This document shows positions 1 through 8,829 of a stretch of DNA of 55,321 nucleotides, in pieces. The position numbers and the translations under genes were made by a program. Numbering within the stretch: position 1 is the stretch's first letter; each line of letters starts with the position of its first letter. The DNA lies in the NCBI RefSeq assembly GCF_022606295.1, contig NZ_JAHHZS010000027.1, positions 1 to 55,321 of the forward strand, given 5' to 3'. The notes under the pieces were generated by a model. It worked only from the letters and a program-made list of their open reading frames with translations. It was not told where the DNA came from and searched no databases. Origin of the DNA: Arthrobacter bambusae (lineage in GTDB: Bacteria; Actinomycetota; Actinomycetes; Actinomycetales; Micrococcaceae).

Positions 1-18
1 GTTGCAATTGCCCGGAAG

Positions 19-1530
19 CTACCCGGAGTGCGCCTCCAGGAACGCGTACACCTCGGTCTCGTCGACGCCGGGGAACGCACCCGGCGGCATGGCCGCCAAC
101 AGGTGCGAGTGGGCGCGCGCGGAGGGCCAGGCGTTGCCTGCCCACGAAGAAGCCAACGACGCCGGCGGGCGCTTGCAGCAGTTCGGGTCCGGGCACGTCG
201 AAGTAGCCCGCGCCGTCGTCTCCCTCCCGCGGAACCACTTCACGTGCTGGTACGGCACGCCGATGCTGAGCGAGAACTCGCCCGCCGCCGAGCGCTCGGT
301 CCGCGCCGTGCACCAATAGGTGCCTGAGACGGTGTCCGTGTATTGGCTGTAGGCGCTGAACTTGTCCGGAACGTCGAACACCGCCCGCGAAGTCCATGCT
401 TTGCACGCCGGCTGGCCCTCGATGGCGCCGGTATGGTCCTGGGGGAACGCCACGCCGTCGTTCTCGTAGGCCTTGTAGATGATGCCGCTCTGGTGGGTTT
501 TCTGGAAATGTGTGGTGATTCCCAAGTGCTTCGTCGCGAGGTTGGTGAACCGGTGGGCCGCAGTTTCATAGGACACGGCGAAGGCGTCCCGGATGTCCTC
601 GACCGCGATCTCCTTGGCAGCTTTCGCCTTCTGCAGGAACTCGAGGGTGGCGTTCTCGGGCAGGAGGAGCGCCGCGGCAAAATAGTTGGTCGCGACGCGC
701 TGCGCCAGGAAGTCGCCGTAGTTCTTGGGCGTTTCGTGGCCCAGGACGTAGTGCCCCAGGGCCTGCAGGAGGACCGAGCGGGGATCGTGGTCCTGCCGTT
801 GACTTTGCGTGAGATAAATTCGGTGATTCTTTAGATCAGTCACTGAACGGGTGGAATGGGGCAGGTCGCCCACGTGGTGCAGGGTGAATCCGAGGTGGTC
901 CGCGATGTCCGCAATGACGTGCTGGCTCAAGGGTCCGGTCGTGTAGCCAACGCCTTTGAGGACCTTTTGCGCTTCGGCCTCGTACTCCGGAAAGTAGTTG
1001 CCGCGCTCCCGCATCATGGCACGCAGTTCGCCGTTCGCGCGCCGAGCCTCTTCCGGCGTCGCAACCTGCTCGTTGAGCTTGCGTTCGAGCTCCTGCAGGA
1101 GGCCCACTTGCGACTCGAGGACATCGAGCGGAAGCCGCGCGCTGACGCGGACTTTGGGCAGGTTCAGCGACTCGTACAGGGGCCCGCGCTGGTACCGTTC
1201 CAGCTCGATTTCCAGGGCCGCGCGGCGGCTGGGCGGTTCGGCCCCGAGGAGCTGTTCGATGCCGACATTCAGTGCCGCGGCGAGCTGCGTCAGCAGGCCC
1301 AGTTTGGGCTCGCGCTTGCCGTTCTCAATGAGGCTCAGCTGGCTCGGTGCGGTCCCGACGGCGGCGCTCACGTCGTCGAGGGTCAGCCCGGCCTGCTTGC
1401 GCAGATACCGCACGCGGCGGCCCAGGCTGATCACGTCCAGCTCGGCGGTGGAAGCAGACGACGACGGCGACGGTACTTCGCGGTTCCAGCTCACAGGTGA
1501 CATTTCTTGAGGATACGTGAAGAAGTGCAT
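19..1530 (-). CDS. ramB: RamB-type XRE regulator of acetate/glyoxylate metabolism
   Basis: A 503-residue protein with an N-terminal Cro/C1-type helix-turn-helix (about residues 34-90, including the segment SQLSLIENGKREPKL). A long central region resembles IrrE/short-chain-fatty-acyl regulators (DUF955-like), and a Cys-rich C-terminal domain (CKAW, WCTAR, CPDPNCC) is typical of the DUF2083 family. Actinobacterial RamB represses isocitrate lyase and other acetate genes, and the divergent neighbour here is aceA, so the assignment is strong by both domain order and context. The ATG at 1530 has a GGAAAG run just upstream. A second in-frame ATG at 1503 is possible but lacks a clear Shine-Dalgarno. 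The ligand and the symbol are inferred by family. Confidence 0.82.
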   Translation of the reverse strand: MHFFTYPQEMSPVSWNREVPSPSSSASTAELDVISLGRRVRYLRKQAGLTLDDVSAAVGTAPSQLSLIENGKREPKLGLLTQLAAALNVGIEQLLGAEPPSRRAALEIELERYQRGPLYESLNLPKVRVSARLPLDVLESQVGLLQELERKLNEQVATPEEARRANGELRAMMRERGNYFPEYEAEAQKVLKGVGYTTGPLSQHVIADIADHLGFTLHHVGDLPHSTRSVTDLKNHRIYLTQSQRQDHDPRSVLLQALGHYVLGHETPKNYGDFLAQRVATNYFAAALLLPENATLEFLQKAKAAKEIAVEDIRDAFAVSYETAAHRFTNLATKHLGITTHFQKTHQSGIIYKAYENDGVAFPQDHTGAIEGQPACKAWTSRAVFDVPDKFSAYSQYTDTVSGTYWCTARTERSAAGEFSLSIGVPYQHVKWFRGRETTARATSTCPDPNCCKRPPASLASSWAGNAWPSARAHSHLLAAMPPGAFPGVDETEVYAFLEAHSG

Positions 1531-1685
1531 TTCTTTCCATGGTTTCCATCTAGAAAGCCTCGTGGAAGTGCTGAAAAGTAATAACTACGAAGTCCCGGTC
1601 GGAATGATCTGCAATGGCGCAGTCAAGGCCGGCCGGGGCGGCAAACTCAGCAACACGCCAAAACAGCGTCAAAGGAGACAGAACA
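1531..1685. promoter_or_regulatory. ramB/aceA divergent control region
   Basis: This 155-bp divergent intergenic region must hold both promoters. Two copies of TTTCCAT lie 9 bp apart (1534-1540 and 1543-1549), next to the ramB start, and could be a regulator half-site pair. I do not see a good match to the corynebacterial RamB box (TTTGCAAA core), so the operator assignment is open. The aceA ribosome binding site AAAGGAGA sits at 1670-1677. Confidence 0.4.
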
Positions 1686-3020
1686 ATGACCGCAGCATTT
1701 GAACCAGGGCAGCCCACCTCCGCAACCGAGCAGGCCGCAGCACTGGAGCTCGAATGGGCTGCCAACCCGCGTTGGGAAGGCGTCACCCGCGACTACTCGG
1801 CCACCGACGTCGTCCGCCTCCGCGGCCGTGTCTCCGAGGAACACACCCTGGCCAGGCGCGGCTCCGAGAAGCTGTGGAAGCAACTCACGGAGGAAGCCAA
1901 GACCGGCGGTTACACCAATGCCCTCGGCGCGCTGACCGGCAACCAGGCCGTGCAGCAGGTCAAAGCCGGCCTGCGGGCCATCTACCTCTCCGGCTGGCAG
2001 GTCGCCGCCGACGCCAACAACTCCGGCCACACCTACCCGGACCAGTCGCTCTACCCGGCCAACTCGGTTCCCACCGTGGTCCGCCGCATCAACAACGCCC
2101 TGCTCCGCGCCGACCAGATCGAATTCTCCGAGGGCATCCAGACGGTCGAGGACTGGCTGGTCCCGATCGTCGCCGACGCCGAAGCCGGTTTCGGCGGCCC
2201 GCTGAACGCCTACGAGCTCATGAAATCCATGATCCAGGCCGGCGCCGCGGGCGTGCACTGGGAAGACCAGCTCGCCTCCGAGAAGAAGTGCGGCCACCTC
2301 GGCGGCAAGGTGCTCATCCCCACCCAGCAGCACGTCCGGACACTGAACGCCGCCCGCCTCGCGGCCGACGTCGCGGGCACCCCTTCGGTGATCATCGCCC
2401 GTACCGACGCCGAGGCAGCCACCCTGATCACCTCCGACGTCGACGAGCGCGACCAGGAATTCATCCTCCGCGAAGCGGGACAGCCGGTCCGCACGGCGGA
2501 GGGCTTCTACAAGGTCCGCAACGGCATCGAACCCTGCATCGCCCGCGCCAAGGCCTACGCCCCGTACTCGGACCTCATCTGGATGGAAACCGGCACCCCG
2601 GACCTGGAACTCGCCCGCAAGTTCGCCGAGTCCGTCAAGGCCGAGTTCCCCGACCAGATGCTCTCGTACAACTGCTCGCCGTCGTTCAACTGGCGCAAGC
2701 ACTTGGACGACGCCACCATCGCGAAGTTCCAGCGGGAGCTCGGCGCCATGGGCTTCACGTTCCAGTTCATCACCCTGGCCGGCTTCCACGCCCTGAACTA
2801 CTCGATGTTCGACCTCGCCCACGGCTACGCCCGCGAAGGCATGAGCGCCTACGTCGAACTTCAGGAGAAGGAATTCGCCTCCGAGTCCCGCGGCTACACC
2901 GCAACCAAGCACCAGCGCGAAGTCGGCACCGGCTACTTCGACGACATCGCAACTGCGCTCAACCCGAACGCATCCACCCTGGCCCTGGTGGGATCCACCG
3001 AAGAAGGCCAGTTCCACTAA
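1686..3020 (+). CDS. aceA: Isocitrate lyase
   Basis: Cleaves isocitrate to glyoxylate and succinate, the first step of the glyoxylate shunt. The 444-residue product carries the catalytic KKCGH motif (Cys about residue 202) followed by LGGK, plus the conserved VPIVADAEAGFGG and NCSPSFNW segments of the family. Length is typical of bacterial ICL1. The ATG at 1686 is chosen because AAAGGAGA lies 8 nt upstream; the reading frame stays open upstream to 1614, but that extension is not protein-like. It lies divergent from the RamB-type regulator and is followed by aceB in the same direction. Confidence 0.97.
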   Translation: MTAAFEPGQPTSATEQAAALELEWAANPRWEGVTRDYSATDVVRLRGRVSEEHTLARRGSEKLWKQLTEEAKTGGYTNALGALTGNQAVQQVKAGLRAIYLSGWQVAADANNSGHTYPDQSLYPANSVPTVVRRINNALLRADQIEFSEGIQTVEDWLVPIVADAEAGFGGPLNAYELMKSMIQAGAAGVHWEDQLASEKKCGHLGGKVLIPTQQHVRTLNAARLAADVAGTPSVIIARTDAEAATLITSDVDERDQEFILREAGQPVRTAEGFYKVRNGIEPCIARAKAYAPYSDLIWMETGTPDLELARKFAESVKAEFPDQMLSYNCSPSFNWRKHLDDATIAKFQRELGAMGFTFQFITLAGFHALNYSMFDLAHGYAREGMSAYVELQEKEFASESRGYTATKHQREVGTGYFDDIATALNPNASTLALVGSTEEGQFH

Positions 3021-3082
3021 TCCCCAGCCGCCCCCTCCACTCGCAAGCTCGCGAGGGAACCCGGAGGCCGTGGGCCCACTTC

Positions 3083-3148
3083 CCCAACTAGGTAGCACTA
3101 GGTGTCGTTTTGAGCCCTCAAAACGACACCTAGTGCGAGTCAGTTGGG
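3083..3148. repeat. 66-bp palindromic intergenic repeat, copy 1
   Basis: The core is a perfect 19-bp inverted repeat, CACTAGGTGTCGTTTTGAG at 3096-3114 and its complement at 3117-3135, with a 2-nt loop. Outer arms CCCAACT (3083-3089) and AGTTGGG (3142-3148) bring the element to 66 bp. A second element of exactly the same length and the same outer and core words lies at 4931-4996, so this is a repeat family rather than a chance terminator. It sits between aceA and aceB and could also attenuate read-through. Confidence 0.85.
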
Positions 3149-3169
3149 ACCATTCAAGGAGCCACTCCC

Positions 3170-4831
3170 ATGAACAGCTTCACTGACAATTACACGCTCA
3201 ACGGCATCACGCTGACCGCCCAGCCAATTCACCGGCAGAACGAGGTACTTACCCCGGATGCCATTGCGTTCGTGGCAGCCCTGCACCGCGCGACGGCGGA
3301 GCGCCGCCAGGAGCTGATGCAGGCGCGGCACGCACGCCGTGGCCAGATCGCGAGCGGCCAGGATCCGCGGTTCCTCCCGGAGACGGCGGACATCCGCAAC
3401 GACCCGAACTGGCGCGTCGCTCCCCCGGCCCCGGGCCTGGAGGACCGCCGGGTGGAGATCACTGGGCCGGTTGACCGGAAGATGACCATCAACGCGCTCA
3501 ACTCGGGCGCCAAGGTGTGGCTGGCCGACATGGAAGACTCCTCCACCCCCACGTGGCGGAACGTCATCCAGGGCCAGCTGAACCTCACCGATGCCCTGGA
3601 ACGCCGGATCGACTTCACGTCAACCGACGGCCACAACAGCAAGGAATACAAGCTCCGTGCCGCCGAGGAGCTGCCGACCATCGTGGTCCGGCCCCGCGGC
3701 TGGCACCTCCCGGAGAAGCACATGCTCATCGACGGGAAGCCCGTTGCCGGCGGCGTGGTGGACTTCGGCTTGTTCTTCTTCCACAACGCCCGCCGCCTGC
3801 TCGCGCAGGGCAAGGGCCCGTACTTCTACCTGCCCAAGATCGAGAACCACCTCGAAGCCCGCCTCTGGAACGACATCTTCATCCTGGCCCAGGACCTGCT
3901 CGGCATCCCGCAGGGCACCATCCGCGCCACGGTGTTGATCGAGACCATCACGGCGGCATTCGAGATGGAGGAGATCCTGTACGAGCTGCGCGATCACGCC
4001 TCGGGCCTGAACGCCGGCCGCTGGGACTACATCTTCTCCGTCATCAAGAACTTCCGCACCCGCGGCCCCCGCTTCGTGCTCCCGGACCGCGCCCAGGTCT
4101 CCATGACCCAGCCGTTCATGCGCTCCTACACCGAGCAACTGGTCCGGGCCTGCCACCGGCGCGGCGCCATGGCGATCGGCGGCATGGCCGCTGCCGTTCC
4201 CAACCGCAAGGACGAGGCCGCCAACACGGCAGCGTTCGAGAAAGTCCGCGCGGACAAGACCCGCGAAGCCGGCGACGGTTTCGACGGTTCCTGGGTCGCG
4301 CACCCTGACCTGGTTCCGGTCTGCCGCGAAGTGTTCGACGGCGTACTCGGCGAGCGTCCGAACCAACTGGACCGCTCACGCGAGGATGTCACCCCGGACG
4401 ACCGGGCCCTGATCGACGTCGCCTCCACCGAGGGAACCATCACCGAAACCGGCATCCGGAACAACATCGAAGTGGGTATCCGCTACATCGAGTCCTGGCT
4501 GCGCGGCAACGGCGCCGTGGCCATCCACAACCTCATGGAAGACGCGGCCACCGCTGAGATCTCCCGCTCCCAGCTCTGGCAGTGGATCTACTCCCACGCC
4601 ATCACCGACACCGGTGAAGTCATCACCCGCGAATGGATCAACGACCTCCTGGACGAGGAGTTCGCCCGCCTGGAACGCTTCGATGACGACCGGTTCAACG
4701 ATGCCCGCAGTATCTTCGAGGAAGTCACACTGGCTGAGGAGTTCCCGACCTTCCTGACCATCCCGGCCTACGCCCGCTACCTCACGGAGGCCCGCGAAGA
4801 AGCCACCAAGGAAGAACTCGTAGCGGCCTGA
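3170..4831 (+). CDS. aceB: Malate synthase A
   Basis: Condenses glyoxylate with acetyl-CoA to malate, completing the glyoxylate bypass begun by AceA. The 553-residue length fits the isoform A family (about 530-560 residues) rather than the roughly 720-residue isoform G. The family signature region reads RDHASGLNAGRWDYIFS (about residues 272-288), and TVLIETITAAFEMEEI carries the conserved metal-site glutamates. AAGGAG lies 10 nt upstream of the ATG. The gene is bracketed by two copies of the 66-bp palindromic repeat, and the first separates it from aceA by about 150 bp, so independent or attenuated expression is possible. Confidence 0.96.
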   Translation: MNSFTDNYTLNGITLTAQPIHRQNEVLTPDAIAFVAALHRATAERRQELMQARHARRGQIASGQDPRFLPETADIRNDPNWRVAPPAPGLEDRRVEITGPVDRKMTINALNSGAKVWLADMEDSSTPTWRNVIQGQLNLTDALERRIDFTSTDGHNSKEYKLRAAEELPTIVVRPRGWHLPEKHMLIDGKPVAGGVVDFGLFFFHNARRLLAQGKGPYFYLPKIENHLEARLWNDIFILAQDLLGIPQGTIRATVLIETITAAFEMEEILYELRDHASGLNAGRWDYIFSVIKNFRTRGPRFVLPDRAQVSMTQPFMRSYTEQLVRACHRRGAMAIGGMAAAVPNRKDEAANTAAFEKVRADKTREAGDGFDGSWVAHPDLVPVCREVFDGVLGERPNQLDRSREDVTPDDRALIDVASTEGTITETGIRNNIEVGIRYIESWLRGNGAVAIHNLMEDAATAEISRSQLWQWIYSHAITDTGEVITREWINDLLDEEFARLERFDDDRFNDARSIFEEVTLAEEFPTFLTIPAYARYLTEAREEATKEELVAA

Positions 4832-4850
4832 GCCCAAAGATAGAGCCCCC

Positions 4851-4920
4851 GTCCGCTGGGCTGCCTGCACTCTTCGCAACAAGTGACCCCGATGGTCGGG
4901 GAGGCAGCCCAGCGACGGAC
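4851..4920 (+). terminator. Hairpin downstream of aceB
   Basis: GCTGGGCTGCCT at 4855-4866 pairs with AGGCAGCCCAGC at 4902-4913, extended across a small bulge by GTCC/GGAC. A second hairpin, CCCCGA-tgg-TCGGGG (4887-4901), is nested in the loop. There is no U-run, so factor-independent termination is only likely, not certain. Confidence 0.55.
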
Positions 4921-4929
4921 CCCCTCACC

Positions 4930-4997
4930 ACCCAACTAACTCGCAGTTGTTGTCGTTTTGGAGCGTCATAACGACAACAACTGCGAGTTAGTTGGGT
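4930..4997. repeat. 66-bp palindromic intergenic repeat, copy 2
   Basis: Perfect 28-bp arms (4930-4957 and 4970-4997) enclose a 12-nt loop. The element shares CCCAACT, TGTCGTTTTG, AACGACA, TGCGAGT and AGTTGGG with copy 1 in the same order and at the same spacing, over 66 bp (4931-4996). It lies between the convergent aceB and MFS genes. Confidence 0.88.
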
Positions 4998-5037
4998 AGG
5001 CGACGACGGCGGGACCCGCCTACCATCGTGAGCGCAC

Positions 5038-6234
5038 CTAACGTTGCCGGGCCACCCAGCGCACCGAGACGGTGGTGCAGACGCAGAACGCTGCCACCGA
5101 GCCAAGGATGACGAGGAGCGGCACGGTCCAGCTGCCGGAGATGCCGTGCACGTAGCCGATGATGGTGGGAGCCAGGGCCGCGAAGCAGTAACCGACCCCC
5201 TGCACGACGGCGGACATCTTGCCTGCCGAGGCCTGGTCGCGGGCGAACCTGATGATGGCGATGAAGATGACCGTGATGCCGCCACCCTGGGCGACTCCGC
5301 CGAGCGAGGACCACAGCCACCACCAACCCGGGGCCAGCAACAAGCCCAACGGCACCGTGAGCCACAAGGCACCCAAGGTGGCCGCTACCGCCGTCGTACT
5401 GGTAAAACGGGCGAGCAGCGGCACGCCGAGGCCACCGACAATCGCGAAAATCTGGAAGAGCGACGATCCCGCGCCGGCTTGTGCGGTTCCCATGCCCAGC
5501 TCGTCGGCCAGGAAGCTCGGAAGCCACGCCGTCACGCCGTAGTACGAGAATGCCTGGCCTGCGAAGCCGAGCGTCAGGCCAACGGTCAGCCAGCCAACGC
5601 CGGAAGCCTTCCCGCCCCGCGATCCCTCGGCGGCCGGCACCGCAGCCGGAACGAACGCGCGGCGGGCACCGACCGTGGGGATCCAGAAAACGATGGCCAC
5701 CAGCGCCAGGAGGGCACTCGCCGCGAGGGCAAGCCGCCAACCCACAAGTTCCGCGAGCGGTGCGGTGGCCACCGAGGTCAGGAAGGACCCGATGTTCAGT
5801 GCCGCCGTGTAGACGCCCATCGCTGTTGCCTGGCGCCGCGGCGCGAAGTCCCGGCGGATGATGAGCGGCACTGCGATGTTCCCGATGGTGATGGCGAGGC
5901 CGATGAGGACCGTACCCGCCATGACCGGAACGCCGCCGCCGCTTGAGCGGATCACGACGCCGGCCAGCACGCCCACCAGCGTGAGCATCACTGCGAATTC
6001 AGCGCCGAACCTGCGTCCGGCCATCGAGGCCAGCGGCGCGGCGAGCGCGAAGCAGAGCACGGGAATGCCCGTCAGCAGCCCGAGTTCCACGGGTGAGAAT
6101 CCAAGGTCCCGTTTGAGGGAATCCACCACCGGCGCCACCGCGACGAAGGGTCCTCGCATGTTGAGGGCGATGAGGCCTATGCACGCGAGGATCAGCCAGC
6201 CTCGTGGGACCTTGGCGAGGAATTGGCTGGTCAT
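5038..6234 (-). CDS. CynX/NimT-like MFS transporter
   Basis: A 398-residue polytopic membrane protein with about 12 hydrophobic segments. The N-terminal stretch ALNMRGPFVAVAPVVDSL and LTGIPVLCFALAAPLAS match the CynX/NimT/YeaN branch of the major facilitator superfamily (cyanate and nitroimidazole-type transporters), but the true substrate cannot be read from sequence. No strong Shine-Dalgarno precedes the ATG. It lies 83 bp downstream of the ROK regulator on the same strand, so it may be co-transcribed with it, although nothing ties it to the sugar operon on the other strand. Confidence 0.85.
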   Translation of the reverse strand: MTSQFLAKVPRGWLILACIGLIALNMRGPFVAVAPVVDSLKRDLGFSPVELGLLTGIPVLCFALAAPLASMAGRRFGAEFAVMLTLVGVLAGVVIRSSGGGVPVMAGTVLIGLAITIGNIAVPLIIRRDFAPRRQATAMGVYTAALNIGSFLTSVATAPLAELVGWRLALAASALLALVAIVFWIPTVGARRAFVPAAVPAAEGSRGGKASGVGWLTVGLTLGFAGQAFSYYGVTAWLPSFLADELGMGTAQAGAGSSLFQIFAIVGGLGVPLLARFTSTTAVAATLGALWLTVPLGLLLAPGWWWLWSSLGGVAQGGGITVIFIAIIRFARDQASAGKMSAVVQGVGYCFAALAPTIIGYVHGISGSWTVPLLVILGSVAAFCVCTTVSVRWVARQR

Positions 6235-6317
6235 GGGGTGCGCTGGAGGGCGGGGAAAGTAGGCATCACCTTCATTGCTATCACGGCATGCAGCTGCGGA
6301 ACGCCATAAGTCGCCGC

Positions 6318-7538
6318 TCAGCCCGTTGCCTGCAGCGTGGCTTCAATCACGGCCGGGGACAAAACGTGCTGGGTGACCATCTGGCTCGCACCCAGGATCG
6401 CGGCCTGGTCGCCCGCCATCGAGATGCCGATGCGCAGGTGCGAGGTGGCCAAGGGAAGGGAGCGCCGATAGACGACTTCGCGGATACCGGCCACAAGGTG
6501 CTCACCGGCCTCCCCCATGCTGCCGCCAATCACGATCATGGAGGGGTTGAGCAGATTGACCACGGTTGCCAGGACATCGCCGACGTCGCGTCCGGCCTGC
6601 CGGAGTGCCTGGATCGCCTGGAGGTTTCCGTCGGCCACGAGATGCAGCACATCGCCGCCGTTGCTGGCAGCGAGTCCTTGGGCGTGGAGCTGGCGGGCGA
6701 CGGCGGGTCCCGAGGCGAGCGCTTCAAGGCAGCCGTAGTTCCCGCAACGGCAGAGGACGTCGTCGCCGCGGGGAACCCGGACGTGGCCGAGGTCCCCGGC
6801 CGTGCCGTTGGCACCGCGCTGCAGCTCGCCGCTGCTGATGATGCCCGCGCCGATGCCCGTGGCGATTTTGATGAAGAGCAAATTGTCGTGGTCCGGCCAG
6901 TAGGCCGTGCGTTCGCCGAGGGCCATGATGTTGACGTCGTTGTCCACGAGGACCGGGACCGGCAGCGAGCGTTGCATGTAACGGACCACGTCGAACCCGT
7001 CCCAGCCGGGCATGATCGGTGGTTTGATCGGCCTGCCGCTGTCGTGTTCCACCGGTCCGGGCAGCCCGATGCCGATTCCGGCAAGGTCTTCAAGCTTGCG
7101 GCCTGCCTCGGTGAGGAGCTCCCGCCCTGCAGCCACCACCCTGCCGAGCACCACCTCGGGACCGTCAGCGACTTCCTGCGCGAGGCGTCGCTCGGCCAAA
7201 ACAGTTCCACCGAGATCGGTGACGGCGACGATCACGTGCGTAGCTCCGACGTCGACCGCCAGGACAACACGGGCCGCAGGGTTGAAAGCAAAGCGCGACG
7301 GCGGCCTGCCGCCGCTGGAACTCGCCTCGCCGGCCGGGCCCACGAGTCCGGAGTTCATCAGGGCGTCAATGCGCGAGGCGACGGTGGAACGGGCGAGCCC
7401 GGTAGTGATGGCGAGTTCTGCCCGGGTTCGTGCCTGGCCGTCGCGAAGAAGCTGAAACAGATCTCCTGCACGCGAAAGGCTCCCGGCGTCCTGTACGGGG
7501 CCGTCCTTGCCGGGGTCTTTTCCGGGTGCTGAGGTCAT
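6318..7538 (-). CDS. ROK family transcriptional repressor
   Basis: A 406-residue ROK-type regulator. It has an N-terminal winged helix-turn-helix (ELAITTGLARSTVASRIDAL, about residues 40-60), a phosphate-binding DVGATH motif near residue 94, and the zinc-binding CRCGNYGCLEALASG motif near residue 265. ROK repressors of this build sense sugars or sugar phosphates and control adjacent catabolic operons. It is divergent from the 13-gene sugar operon that starts at 7717, which is its probable target. There is no Shine-Dalgarno; a TATCAC hexamer 6 nt upstream of the ATG suggests a leaderless mRNA. Confidence 0.9.
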   Translation of the reverse strand: MTSAPGKDPGKDGPVQDAGSLSRAGDLFQLLRDGQARTRAELAITTGLARSTVASRIDALMNSGLVGPAGEASSSGGRPPSRFAFNPAARVVLAVDVGATHVIVAVTDLGGTVLAERRLAQEVADGPEVVLGRVVAAGRELLTEAGRKLEDLAGIGIGLPGPVEHDSGRPIKPPIMPGWDGFDVVRYMQRSLPVPVLVDNDVNIMALGERTAYWPDHDNLLFIKIATGIGAGIISSGELQRGANGTAGDLGHVRVPRGDDVLCRCGNYGCLEALASGPAVARQLHAQGLAASNGGDVLHLVADGNLQAIQALRQAGRDVGDVLATVVNLLNPSMIVIGGSMGEAGEHLVAGIREVVYRRSLPLATSHLRIGISMAGDQAAILGASQMVTQHVLSPAVIEATLQATG

Positions 7539-7544
7539 GCATCA

Positions 7545-7573
7545 GTGATAGCACGATTGCTTATGGGTGTCAC
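7545..7573 (-). promoter_or_regulatory. Leaderless promoter of the ROK gene
   Basis: Read on the minus strand: -35 GTGACA (7573-7568), a 17-bp spacer, and -10 TATCAC (7550-7545). Six bases separate the -10 from the ATG at 7538, so transcription would start at or next to the A of the start codon. Confidence 0.5.
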
Positions 7574-7585
7574 GCAGTAAAAAGA

Positions 7586-7639
7586 TTGTCGAATGTTTTT
7601 CAACTTTTGCTTGCTCATCGACAAAAGTCGTCGTAGGTT
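7586..7639 (+). promoter_or_regulatory. Sugar-operon promoter and candidate ROK operator
   Basis: A -35 TTGCTC (7611-7616), 17-bp spacer and -10 TAGGTT (7634-7639) precede the operon by about 75 bp. An inverted repeat TTGTCGA (7586-7592) / TCGACAA (7618-7624), with a nested CTTTTG...CAAAAG, overlaps the -35 and is a plausible ROK binding site. Confidence 0.45.
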
Positions 7640-7716
7640 GTTTGTGAGAAGGGTCACGTAGCCCACGAAGCCACGCTGAAACTCCAGAGACTCCGTTTAC
7701 GAAGAGGTAACTGATC

Positions 7717-8829
7717 TTGTCCAGCCACTCACAGGCAACACCGCTAGGATCACCGAAGCCCCTCGGCGTCGGCATCCTTGGCGCCGGCCCGGTCACCCAA
7801 GCAATCCACCTTCCCTCCCTGGCCCGGCTCCGTAACATCCTGGAAGTCCGCCACATCATGGACGTCGACGCCGCGGTCGCCGAATCGGTGGCAGCCCGCG
7901 TCGGCGCCAACCACAGCACCAGCATGGACGCGCTCCTGGGCGATCCCGACGTCGACATCGTGGCCATCTGCAGCCCCCACCAATTCCATGCGGACCAAGT
8001 CATCGCAGCGTGCCGCGCGGGAAAGAAGGCCGTCCTCTGCGAAAAGCCTTTCGCCATGAGCGGCGAGGAAGCAGCCCGGATTTCGGCGGTCAGCGCGGAA
8101 ACGGGCGTGCCGATCATCGTGGGCGCCATGCACACCTTCGATCCAGGCTGGCTCGCAGCAGAAGCCAACTGGGGCGATCTGCCCGAGAACGTCCATACCA
8201 TCCGCTCTTCCATCGTCCTTCCGCCCAATGCCCGCTTCGAAGACTTCGCCACCGAAATCATCACGCGGCCCGCAGGCAGCACCCCCGACTACAGCGACAT
8301 CGAGGTCATCAAGAGCGCCCTCCGCGGCGGCATCATGGGACTCGCCATCCACGACCTCCCCCTCGTCCGCCGCTTCACCCCGGACTTCGAGGACCTCGAG
8401 GTGCTGCAGGCACGCCATGTGCGCCCCTTCGGTTACGTGATCTCCCTGCGTTGCGGAAAACACGGCGCCGGTGACCGGATCATCGAACTCAGGGCAGCCA
8501 TGAACGCCACCTGGAAGCCGGAATGGGCGTTCGAAGCGATCTCGGACGACGCAGCCCTTCGCGTGGACTTCACCCCTTCCTACGTGCAGGCGGGTTCCGC
8601 CGTCGCAACCATCACCCGCAATGCCACGAGCACCACCTACGGACCCTTCGAGCACAACGGCTACGAGGGCGAATGGCGCGAACTCGCCCAACTGGCACTC
8701 GGAACAAAGCAACCGCCGTCCGCTGAGACCCTCATCAATGACCTCACCTTCGCGATAGCCATTGCCGACGCCACAGTGGATGTTGCGGCCGCGGAACACG
8801 CGAACAGCCATGCAGGAGCCCGCTCATGA
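7717..8829 (+). CDS. Gfo/Idh/MocA family sugar oxidoreductase (first in operon)
   Basis: A 370-residue NAD(P)-dependent dehydrogenase. It has the N-terminal Rossmann motif GILGAGPVTQAIH, then CEKPFAMSGEE with the family's EKP catalytic lysine (about residue 110), then the alpha/beta C-terminal domain. The start is TTG at 7717, supported by GAAGAGGT 7-16 nt upstream. Its 3' end overlaps the next gene by 4 bp (ATGA), so the two are translationally coupled. Family members oxidise or reduce a single hydroxyl of a sugar, inositol or glycoside; with DUF1080 and epimerase-like partners downstream, C3 oxidation of a glycoside is a reasonable hypothesis. Confidence 0.9.
   Translation: MSSHSQATPLGSPKPLGVGILGAGPVTQAIHLPSLARLRNILEVRHIMDVDAAVAESVAARVGANHSTSMDALLGDPDVDIVAICSPHQFHADQVIAACRAGKKAVLCEKPFAMSGEEAARISAVSAETGVPIIVGAMHTFDPGWLAAEANWGDLPENVHTIRSSIVLPPNARFEDFATEIITRPAGSTPDYSDIEVIKSALRGGIMGLAIHDLPLVRRFTPDFEDLEVLQARHVRPFGYVISLRCGKHGAGDRIIELRAAMNATWKPEWAFEAISDDAALRVDFTPSYVQAGSAVATITRNATSTTYGPFEHNGYEGEWRELAQLALGTKQPPSAETLINDLTFAIAIADATVDVAAAEHANSHAGARS

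Noticed and set aside
1647..3098. Long minus-strand open frame across aceA
   Set aside because: Shadow of isocitrate lyase; Gly/Val/Asp-rich translation without domains.
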